Shown piece after piece: positions 16,301 through 22,663 of a DNA stretch of 43,001 nt. Made by a program: the position numbers and the translations under genes. How positions within the stretch are numbered: the stretch's first letter is position 1; each line of letters starts with the position of its first letter. The notes below the pieces were generated by a model that was not told where the DNA came from, did no database searches, and saw only the letters and a program-made list of their open reading frames with translations. The stretch comes from a virus, in the IMG/VR virus record IMGVR_UViG_3300046002_002841, positions 1-43,001 of that record. The stretch is one strand, 5' to 3'.

Positions 16301-18172
16301 TTACTGCTGGGATTTTCCCTTAAAGTACTCCGCCTTCTCAGCAAGAGTATTACCTTTGATACGCTGAGAGGTTATACCTTTAGTGAATGATTCAGGTTCA
16401 CATATAACATATAACTCCTCTCTAGCTCTTGTTACTGCTGTATATAACAGTTCCCGTTGTAACATAGTGTTGTGAGACTGATGTAACATTAGGAACACCT
16501 TTCTCCATTCGGAGCCTTGGGACTTATGTACAGTTAGTGCATAAGATAGGAGCATACCATTAAAGCTAGCTGCTGTATCTATTTCTATCTCACGATTACT
16601 ATCCAATAGTAAGATCTTAACCTTGTGACTTGCTTTGCGTACTCGATCTTCATCATCACTACCAGCACTCATACTAAGGAGTAGATCTAACTCTGCATCA
16701 CTATCTACTTCAGTTAGATGATGCTGTGATTCTGTACCATCCTGCTGTATACAACCCCAGTAGTCTAGCATATTACTAGCTGGCTGAGGTAATAGTCCTG
16801 AATAGATGTTGTTAGGTTCAATGCCTAGTATCAAGCCATCTTCTTTATCATACAGAACCCGATCACCTACTGTTAGATAGTGCTTATTAAAGCCTGCAAT
16901 GATCTCATAAGTTACAGCTTTGTTCTTGCGAGCAATGTAGTTAGCTATATGCTTATTGAGTTCCAAAGTACCACATGCCTTGTTAAAGGGGATTAGTATC
17001 ATATCCTCCTCAGGATTGTACATACCATTATCATATGCAGTAGTTAGGAACTTAGCGATAGTTAATAGTGCTATCTCTGCATCGAGTTTCTTTTTCCAAG
17101 GGTGAATAGTTAGTTGGTTAGGAAACTTCCACTCCTCGTACTCATCTCTAGGTATAGGCTTGCCAGATAGTATTCGATGTGCCAATCTAATGATAGGAGA
17201 TTCTAATGCTTGGCGATATACTTGCACTAGTTCCACAGTCTTTAGTTCTAACATCTTATAACCTAAGATAGCAGCACCAAATACAGGAGGTAACTGTTGT
17301 ATATCACCTAGGAAGATGAATTGAGTATCAGGAGATAATGCAGCTACTAGTTCTGCGAATAACTCAGTACTAACCATAGATGCTTCATCTATAACTACTG
17401 CTTTGATACCATATGGTAGTTGGCGAAATGCATTCCTAGTAGGTTCAAAGCGCATAGTAGATCTAGTTTCACCTGTCTCATCATCCATTACATCAAAGTA
17501 CTGTGGTTCATACTCTAGTAATGCATGTATAGTTAGACAGTTAGCTTTAAGTTCCTCACTCATAGCTTTACGAAGATTAGATACAGCACGACGAGTAAAG
17601 GAGACCATAACTATACCAGATGTATTAGGTGGTAAGTACTTATGTCCATCCATTCCAGTATTTGCAGGTACTAGCCCAGATGTAATTAGTGAGCTTACTG
17701 CGCCCCTCATACAAGTAGTCTTACCAGTACCAGCTGCACCAATTAAGATACAAGATTCGCCCTTAGTTACAGTATCAATAAAGGTTAGTTGTTCTTCATT
17801 GTATTGAATTACAGATCCTGATTTGTCAATACCTGTAAGGGAAGTATTGTTGGAGTGAGTGTTGCTGATTTCTTCCACTACATCACTATTAGGCAATGTG
17901 TTTGCTACCGCTGTTGCTATTACTGTTGGTGTTGTAGTTAATACAGTACTTGCATTCTTTCTAGTTGCTAGTAGCTGCTGTAGTTTTAATTGTGCAGTAG
18001 TTGGTACATGTTGCTTAGTTGCTGCTGCTGGAGTTGCTGCTGCCGTTGTTGGTGTCGGTGCTAAGGCACTACTAAGTACCTGAGTACTAACTTCTGCTAG
18101 TAACTTCTGAGCACTAGGTGTTACTTGCATACCAGCTTTTAGTCTGGCTAGTTTCTCTGCTAATGTTTCCAT
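16301..18172 (-). CDS. RecD/Dda-like SF1B DNA helicase
   Basis: The 623-residue protein has the full SF1B motif set: Walker A GAAGTGKT (residues 145-152), Ia SFTRRAVSNL, II VIDEASMV, III LGDIQQLPPV, IV VYRQ, V TVHKSQGSEW and VI YTAVTRAREELYVI. It would move 5'-3' on single-stranded DNA. The first 120 residues are low-complexity (Ala/Thr/Pro-rich) and contain two short basic helices (LAEKLARLKAG at the start, QLLATRKNAST near residue 70) that look like partner-binding peptides. The start at 18172 has only GAAAGTGA upstream, the same string as before the SSB-like start. It lies two bases after the 376-residue gene. Confidence 0.94.
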   Translation of the reverse strand: METLAEKLARLKAGMQVTPSAQKLLAEVSTQVLSSALAPTPTTAAATPAAATKQHVPTTAQLKLQQLLATRKNASTVLTTTPTVIATAVANTLPNSDVVEEISNTHSNNTSLTGIDKSGSVIQYNEEQLTFIDTVTKGESCILIGAAGTGKTTCMRGAVSSLITSGLVPANTGMDGHKYLPPNTSGIVMVSFTRRAVSNLRKAMSEELKANCLTIHALLEYEPQYFDVMDDETGETRSTMRFEPTRNAFRQLPYGIKAVVIDEASMVSTELFAELVAALSPDTQFIFLGDIQQLPPVFGAAILGYKMLELKTVELVQVYRQALESPIIRLAHRILSGKPIPRDEYEEWKFPNQLTIHPWKKKLDAEIALLTIAKFLTTAYDNGMYNPEEDMILIPFNKACGTLELNKHIANYIARKNKAVTYEIIAGFNKHYLTVGDRVLYDKEDGLILGIEPNNIYSGLLPQPASNMLDYWGCIQQDGTESQHHLTEVDSDAELDLLLSMSAGSDDEDRVRKASHKVKILLLDSNREIEIDTAASFNGMLLSYALTVHKSQGSEWRKVFLMLHQSHNTMLQRELLYTAVTRAREELYVICEPESFTKGITSQRIKGNTLAEKAEYFKGKSQQ

Positions 18173-18174
18173 GA

Positions 18175-19305
18175 TTATATATCACTTTCATTTATTGGTG
18201 TTACTGGTGTTGTTGTTGCTATAGATGCAGTAGTTGGTACTAGTGAATCTATCAGTTCATTCTCTATATCAGCACGAATACTGTCACTTAACTTATATCT
18301 TTGTGCCATATCCCACTTAGTCTTTGCTCGTAAGTAGTGCAAGCGGGAAGGATACTCATTAGGTCTTGGTTCATACAATGGAGCGCTATTAATGAGTACT
18401 ATCTTGTTACTATCTTCTACTTCTGCATCATCTAATACCTTATACACAGTACCACGCACACCTACATCTATATCACCCAGATCAAATAGTGCTTTCTTAG
18501 TTGCTTGGGCACTACGTAGTACACTTAATAGAGTATGTCCAAAGATACCAGCAGCTACTACATCTATACAAGTTTCAAAGTATTCGATGAGATAGTCTAA
18601 CTCTTCATCATCAATAGTAAATACATCTTGTTTCTTTGCACACTGGCAGATGATACGCTTCCAATACACAGTAAGAGATATAGGGCGATCATTATTACTA
18701 GCATCACACACGATTCTTTCTAATGATTTAAAGTCTCCTGCTAGTTCTGCCCAGCTAGCTAGTTGCATTGCATACTGAGATACATCTTTGGATTTATCTT
18801 TAATGTATACTTCCAATACTGATTCCTTCTGTTCCAGCTTATCTCTAATACTGGAGGATTTATAACCAGATAGGTATTCCTTATGGCAGGACACCCAGTT
18901 ATTGATCCAGTATTTAGTATTAGATAAGTCATTGGTATTACTGGAGATAACATACGTAGGCATGAGATACTTTGTTTTCGCCCTCTCACTACCTGCATAT
19001 AGAATAGTATCTACAATATTAAATAATGCTGGTAAGCTCTGAGCTACAATACTATCTGTTAGATCGGTCATTACTGCGTTGGTGCGGAATTGTACTAGTC
19101 CAGTCTTATTGAATAGTGCCAAGTATAAGAGATAGGATTCGGTACTAGTTAGTTTTCCATCTTGCCATTGGATTGCAAGTTGTTCTAACTGTGAATAGCT
19201 TGCATCAAACATAGGGTGATGAGTTTCACGATTAGATAGTATTAGATACTTAGGTAGATGTTCTACGCTGTAACTTATACCACTTATTGCGCATAGTGCT
19301 TTCAT
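18175..19305 (-). CDS. Hypothetical protein, 376 aa
   Basis: An unrecognised protein, mainly helical by look, with no Walker, zinc or membrane motif that I can see. The final 30 residues are Thr/Pro/Ile-rich and probably disordered. The start at 19305 follows AAGGAAAC. It lies directly before the RecD-like helicase (two-base gap) and after two small genes, so it is likely part of the same replication transcript; a helicase partner or loader is one possibility, with no direct evidence. Confidence 0.8.
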   Translation of the reverse strand: MKALCAISGISYSVEHLPKYLILSNRETHHPMFDASYSQLEQLAIQWQDGKLTSTESYLLYLALFNKTGLVQFRTNAVMTDLTDSIVAQSLPALFNIVDTILYAGSERAKTKYLMPTYVISSNTNDLSNTKYWINNWVSCHKEYLSGYKSSSIRDKLEQKESVLEVYIKDKSKDVSQYAMQLASWAELAGDFKSLERIVCDASNNDRPISLTVYWKRIICQCAKKQDVFTIDDEELDYLIEYFETCIDVVAAGIFGHTLLSVLRSAQATKKALFDLGDIDVGVRGTVYKVLDDAEVEDSNKIVLINSAPLYEPRPNEYPSRLHYLRAKTKWDMAQRYKLSDSIRADIENELIDSLVPTTASIATTTPVTPINESDI

Positions 19306-19319
19306 ATTAGTTTCCTTCC

Positions 19320-19523
19320 TCAGAATAATTGCTGTTGTTGATCATTACTGATGTTATTGGTATCCACTGCACTAACTGCTTTATATAAGGAGTTTAACAG
19401 TTCTAAATCCTTATTGACTACACTTCTAGTAGTTGTGGCTTGTTGCGCTTGCTGTGTTAGCCGTAGTCCTGCTATATGTAGAAAGTATAGAAGCTGGGAC
19501 TTCTCAGTTGTATCTAGTATCAT
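19320..19523 (-). CDS. Hypothetical protein, 67 aa
   Basis: A small helical protein rich in Gln, Leu and Asn (LTQQAQQATTTRSVVNKDLELLNSL does not match any family I know). AAGGAG lies six bases before the ATG, and the start overlaps the stop of the 142-residue gene before it. A coiled-coil is possible. Confidence 0.7.
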   Translation of the reverse strand: MILDTTEKSQLLYFLHIAGLRLTQQAQQATTTRSVVNKDLELLNSLYKAVSAVDTNNISNDQQQQLF

Positions 19524-19948
19524 GAGTTACTCCTTAAATGTTCTAACTGATCCAATTCCTGTTGACTTGGTTCCATACCGAAATTATCCCTATTAAATTG
19601 TATCCAGTATTCCGCACGTTCTACAGGGGACATCAATTCTAACTTCTCTGCATCGCTTAGTGTTTTAACTCCTGTATTCGGTTTTCTTTCTATTGCTGGA
19701 AATTCGCTTGGTGTTAGTCCTAGTTTCTCTTCAATACTAAGTTTAGGAGGTTGAATATAACTAGGTGTTGTACCTGTAGATGCATTAATATAGGTTTTTT
19801 GTATCGCCCTCAGTGCTGTATTAGCTAATGATAGTTCTATTTCCGAGTGGTTTAATTCATTCCTGTATTTATCCAATAGAGAACTAATTAAATATAATTC
19901 TGGTTCAGATAAATATGGACGAAACTTAGGAACTGTTTTACTGCTCAT
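19520..19948 (-). CDS. Hypothetical protein, 142 aa, first gene after the 560-bp gap
   Basis: The start at 19948 follows AAAGGAG by 11 bases. The protein is helical and acidic, with PELYLISSLLDKYRNELNHSE near the front and EKLELMSPVERAEYWIQ near residue 105, and has no known motif. As the first gene after the large non-coding gap, it should be the leading gene of the operon running to the RecD-like helicase. Its place next to a possible origin would suit a replication initiator or accessory factor, but there is no DNA-binding motif to support that. Confidence 0.75.
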   Translation of the reverse strand: MSSKTVPKFRPYLSEPELYLISSLLDKYRNELNHSEIELSLANTALRAIQKTYINASTGTTPSYIQPPKLSIEEKLGLTPSEFPAIERKPNTGVKTLSDAEKLELMSPVERAEYWIQFNRDNFGMEPSQQELDQLEHLRSNS

Positions 19949-20053
19949 GATATAGATACTCCTTTATATTAGTTGTTACTATCAATTGATACTACTCAGT
20001 GAAACTGAGGTTGTTAAAAAATCAATGTTGCTTACAGGAAATAAACAAAAATA

Positions 20054-20082
20054 GGCAAAAAAACCTAATTGGTTATTTTACC
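20054..20082. repeat. Inverted pair A of GGYAAAAWAACC motif
   Basis: GGCAAAAAAACC (20054-20065) and GGTTATTTTACC (20071-20082, reverse complement GGTAAAATAACC) face each other across a five-base gap (TAATT). They differ by one base each from the copies of pair B at 20435-20480. ATTTTACC is repeated again at 20084-20091. Confidence 0.75.
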
Positions 20083-20101
20083 GATTTTACCCGTGAATGT
20101 C

Positions 20102-20128
20102 CACCCCTGTTTTTCGGGGTGCATTTTT
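20102..20128 (+). terminator. Terminator-like hairpin on plus strand
   Basis: CACCCC (20102-20107) pairs with GGGGTG (20116-20121) around an eight-base loop, followed by CATTTTT. This is the form of a Rho-independent terminator for plus-strand transcription, although no plus-strand gene is apparent upstream. In the minus direction it has no T run. Confidence 0.55.
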
Positions 20129-20348
20129 CCCTACCTGCTAACCTTATACAGTTGCATGTGTCCATAACTTACCATTCCTATGTGACTACTATCTTATATC
20201 CTTATGTAATATGTGATGCAAAGCATCTGTATAACTCTCTAGAGTTCGATGGGTCTATATTTAGGGGTATCAAAATTGAAAATAAAAATACTACCCTACT
20301 ATACTATACTTATATATACACTCGCATGGAATGCATATATAGGTAGAT

Positions 20349-20384
20349 ACTAAGTTATAGGTATGTGTGTATCTATAACTTAGT
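20349..20384. repeat. Perfect 12-bp inverted repeat (hairpin)
   Basis: ACTAAGTTATAG (20349-20360) is the exact reverse complement of CTATAACTTAGT (20373-20384); the loop is 12 bases and can close further by A-T and wobble pairs. No T run follows on either strand. It lies between the AT-rich segment and motif pair B. Confidence 0.85.
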
Positions 20385-20427
20385 GGGAGGGAGCAAAAAG
20401 GGGGGTCAAAATGGGAGGTCGAAAAAA

Positions 20428-20487
20428 ATTCACAGGCAAAATAACCAAACAGGATAAATCGCCAAACAGGTTATTTTGCCTATGAAT
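20428..20487. repeat. Inverted pair B: 19-base arms with one mismatch, containing direct repeats
   Basis: The arm at 20428-20446 and the arm at 20469-20487 are reverse complements with a single mismatch; their core is GGCAAAATAACC. The 22-base loop region carries a direct repeat, CCAAACAGG, at 20445-20453 and 20462-20470. It lies just after the stop of the 220-residue gene (minus strand), so it could be both a DNA site and an RNA hairpin. Confidence 0.85.
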
Positions 20488-20508
20488 CAAATAACTTATA
20501 ACTAACTA

Positions 20509-21171
20509 CTATAATACATCTATAAGGTTAATCTCTTCTACCTTGATCAGCATCTTGTCAAGTCTTTCCACTAACTTACCCACAATAGGATCTTCGCTAT
20601 CATTACTAGCTGCAATCGCATTCTTAATGCTACCAACTTCTTTCTCTGCATACTTGGTGTTAGGATTGGCAATACCTACAATCTTACTCTTGAATGCATT
20701 GACTGTAGCAGTTAGCATCATCTCTTGCTCAGCACTCATTGTATCGCCAATACCGAATTTATCAGCAAGTAAGAGTGTTAAGCTATCAGCTAACTTGGAG
20801 TTAAACCACTCGCCAAGAGTATCTTTAGTCAATCTCACAGAGTTTTCAGATGTTCCCACCTCTTGCATATAAGCGATACACTTAGCCACGCTAATATCTT
20901 CATCACTCACAAAACTCTTACCAGCATCTACCAGTTCTCGGATGATCTTGTTTTGTGTTGTGGTGATCAGTTCCAATACCTGGGGGATCATAGCTTGCAA
21001 TTCATCTGGTGTAACTCCTGTAACTTTAGGAATTGAAACGCATTTAGATTCCTTCTTAACTCCATCCTTACCAGTTTTCCAATAGATAACACTAAGTCTT
21101 TGTCCTGTGAATGCTTTAGTCACGGTAGGAACATAAGCGGTGATGTTGTGAACATTAGATACGATAGACAT
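20509..21171 (-). CDS. Unknown early protein, 220 aa, standing alone
   Basis: A soluble protein with an N-terminal beta segment (LSVIYWKTGKDGVKKESK) and helical remainder, including RLTKDTLGEWFNSKLAD near residue 115. No family is recognised. The order of features resembles the 247-residue protein at 15195-15938. AAGGAAATTAAC precedes the ATG. A promoter-like sequence with extended -10 is seen at 21264-21293 and a palindrome GGTGAATAATTCACC in the leader. The gene is single: the 560-bp control region follows its stop. Confidence 0.8.
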   Translation of the reverse strand: MSIVSNVHNITAYVPTVTKAFTGQRLSVIYWKTGKDGVKKESKCVSIPKVTGVTPDELQAMIPQVLELITTTQNKIIRELVDAGKSFVSDEDISVAKCIAYMQEVGTSENSVRLTKDTLGEWFNSKLADSLTLLLADKFGIGDTMSAEQEMMLTATVNAFKSKIVGIANPNTKYAEKEVGSIKNAIAASNDSEDPIVGKLVERLDKMLIKVEEINLIDVL

Positions 21172-21212
21172 GTTAATTTCCTTAAAGTGAATGAGATAAT
21201 AATAAATTAAGT

Positions 21213-21227
21213 GGTGAATAATTCACC
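21213..21227. promoter_or_regulatory. 15-bp palindrome in leader of 220-aa gene (operator candidate)
   Basis: GGTGAAT and ATTCACC (21213-21219 and 21221-21227) are perfect arms around one base. It lies about 40 bases downstream of a promoter-like sequence and 42 bases before the start codon. The half-site ATTCAC also appears in the arms of the repeats at 20084-20098 and 20428-20433. Confidence 0.6.
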
Positions 21228-21263
21228 CGTTAAGCCACTCGCAGAGAATGACCTAACAGTTGA

Positions 21264-21293
21264 ATTATAACATACTATAAATAAATATGTCCT
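21264..21293 (-). promoter_or_regulatory. Probable sigma70-type promoter with extended -10
   Basis: On the minus strand the -10 is TATAAT (21269-21264), preceded by TGT to give an extended -10 (TGTTATAAT), with AGGACA (21293-21288) as -35 at an 18-base gap. It would start RNA near 21257 and drive the 220-residue gene. It overlaps the end of the 75-residue gene. Confidence 0.6.
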
Positions 21294-21502
21294 ACATCGT
21301 TACTTTTCCAATACCTTAAAACTACTTGTTTTTTCTTCCTACTAATTACGCACGTACCACGGTCACTTGCACAGTATGGAAGCCAAGACTTTGCACCTTT
21401 GAGAGTGTATGTCAATTGCCTAGTACCGTTACTATCCACGACTGCATAGCTTGCAAATACTTCCTTGATCGCCTTATCTACTGCATTGAATAACTTACTC
21501 AT
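21275..21502 (-). CDS. Hypothetical protein, 75 aa, first minus-strand gene
   Basis: A small basic protein (SRKKKQVVLRYWKS near the C-terminus) with AAGGGGTAAGGATC before its ATG. It is the first gene of the minus-strand block, beside the divergent control region, where phages often place genes that act on the host soon after infection or control their own promoter. The basic, beta-rich C-terminal half could bind nucleic acid. No family is recognised. Confidence 0.7.
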   Translation of the reverse strand: MSKLFNAVDKAIKEVFASYAVVDSNGTRQLTYTLKGAKSWLPYCASDRGTCVISRKKKQVVLRYWKSNDVGHIYL

Positions 21503-21919
21503 GATCCTTACCCCTTATAAAATACTACTGTTGAACATCACTACAACATCATCATATACCATTAACGGCACTAATACAAGATACTTTATACCTTCCATGC
21601 AAATAAATACTACTATCTACTAACTATCTATTGTGCAATGCAGCAATCCAGATGCTAATGATTCTCATTCACTACCTTAAATATACTTAGAATATATTCC
21701 TAATATATCAGCAAAGCTGAAGTGGGGGGATAGACCTTTTTTATTTTCGTCCGCGCGTGTAGTCCTAAATACACTAATTTATTTCTCTAAATTTTTTACA
21801 AATCTCAACTACTCTCCAGTAATAATAACTTCACTTTGCAATCCTCTAGTTGTATTACTTACCTCCCTATGTTAATATTCTCTCCACTATCCCTAATTAA
21901 CTACCCAACTGGTGAGATC
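21503..21919. other. Divergent non-coding region between the two transcription blocks
   Basis: About 417 bases without a convincing gene. It must contain promoters for both directions. Seen: a plus-strand promoter-like pair (21850-21878), a small hairpin TCAGC/GCTGA (21708-21720) followed by a T-rich stretch (TTTTTTATTTT, from about 21737), and a near-palindrome TTAGAATATATTCCTAA (about 21688-21704). No clear minus-strand promoter could be fixed here. An in-frame extension of the TerS gene to 21836 is judged not to be translated. Confidence 0.6.
21850..21878 (+). promoter_or_regulatory. Candidate promoter for packaging/structural block
   Basis: TTGTAT (21850-21855) and TAATAT (21873-21878) are 17 bases apart, and TGT precedes the -10, giving an extended -10. 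RNA would start near 21885, about 35 bases before the small terminase start. Confidence 0.45.
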
Positions 21920-22465
21920 ATGGCAACCTCCAAGAATAACTCAGCACTAAATAGCACCGATGAACGTGCATTGCACCTATTAGGCTCTGGAATTCCACCA
22001 GAATCAGTAGCTGCTGCTTGTGGAGTCTCAGTATCCAGAATATCCCAGCTATTAAGTGACCCAGAATTTACATCTAAAGTAGCGGAATTAAGGTTCCATG
22101 CTCTAGAAAAGCACAATATTACAGATAACAAGTATGATGAGATGGAAGATAAGCTACTTGATAAGCTTAAGGACTGTTTGCCATTCATAGCTATGGATCC
22201 TATGAAGTTATTGAAGGCAGTACAAGTTATAAATGGTGCCAAGCGTAGAGGAGCATCATCTCCTGATCAGATCCAAGCACAAAACACTGTAGTACAACTT
22301 GTTATGCCACAAGTATTGATACAAAAGTTCACTACTAATATCAATAACCAAGTTATCCATGCGGGCGATCAGACTCTCACAACTATACCATCACACACTC
22401 TTGCTGCTTCCTACACTGGCGATGAGTTAAAAACAATAACCTCTGCAGATCTGTTAACTATCTAA
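21920..22465 (+). CDS. Terminase small subunit (TerS)
   Basis: 181 residues from the ATG at 21920, which follows GGTGAG; an upstream start at 21836 has no ribosome site. A helix-turn-helix is visible near residues 18-48 (GIPPESVAAACGVSVSRISQLL), as in small terminases, followed by helices for ring assembly. It would recognise the packaging site and hand DNA to the large subunit encoded next. The identification rests on the HTH, the size and its place before TerL. Confidence 0.8.
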   Translation: MATSKNNSALNSTDERALHLLGSGIPPESVAAACGVSVSRISQLLSDPEFTSKVAELRFHALEKHNITDNKYDEMEDKLLDKLKDCLPFIAMDPMKLLKAVQVINGAKRRGASSPDQIQAQNTVVQLVMPQVLIQKFTTNINNQVIHAGDQTLTTIPSHTLAASYTGDELKTITSADLLTI

Positions 22466-22501
22466 TCTGCAAGCACAATTAACCTAATGACAGGAGCTAT
22501 C

Positions 22502-22663
22502 ATGTGCAAGTTACCAACCCCAACACAGTTATCTCCTGTAATCACGCCACAGATGCAACTTAACTCACAGCGTGCATTAGCATTACTTAACAACATGCTT
22601 GCATCTCTGGAAGCTTCTAAGGTTTCCACCATCACACAAGGAAGTAAAACTTATGTCAGATAA
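22502..22663 (+). CDS. Small protein between terminase genes, 53 aa
   Basis: The ATG follows CAGGAG at a good distance. The protein starts MCKLPTPTQLSPVITPQ and has a helical middle (QRALALLNNMLASLEASK). Its end overlaps the TerL start by 11 bases, so it is likely translated and coupled to TerL. No family is recognised; similar small genes between TerS and TerL are seen in other phages. Confidence 0.65.
   Translation: MCKLPTPTQLSPVITPQMQLNSQRALALLNNMLASLEASKVSTITQGSKTYVR

Larger units (their letters stand above)
19949..20508. other. 560-bp non-coding region, candidate origin or control region
   Basis: No gene with a ribosome site was found on either strand. It is the longest gene-free stretch of the window. 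Inside it are four GGYAAAAWAACC motifs in two inverted pairs (20054-20082 and 20435-20480), a G/C-stem hairpin followed by T residues (20102-20128), an AT-rich TATATATA segment (about 20281-20345), a perfect 12-bp hairpin (20349-20384) and two direct CCAAACAGG copies. Such repeated sites beside AT-rich DNA are typical of replication origins and complex control regions. Confidence 0.7.

Noticed and set aside
20235-20260. GTTCGAT resembling a tRNA T-loop
   Set aside because: The flanking bases do not form a T-stem and no acceptor stem is present.
19999-20346. A 115-codon open frame on the plus strand in the 560-bp gap
   Set aside because: It would start at GTG without a ribosome site, crosses a terminator-like hairpin and the motif pair, and has no protein-like pattern.
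21836-21919. Upstream extension of the small terminase by 28 residues
   Set aside because: The ATG at 21836 has no ribosome site and the extension overlaps the promoter candidate; the ATG at 21920 follows GGTGAG.
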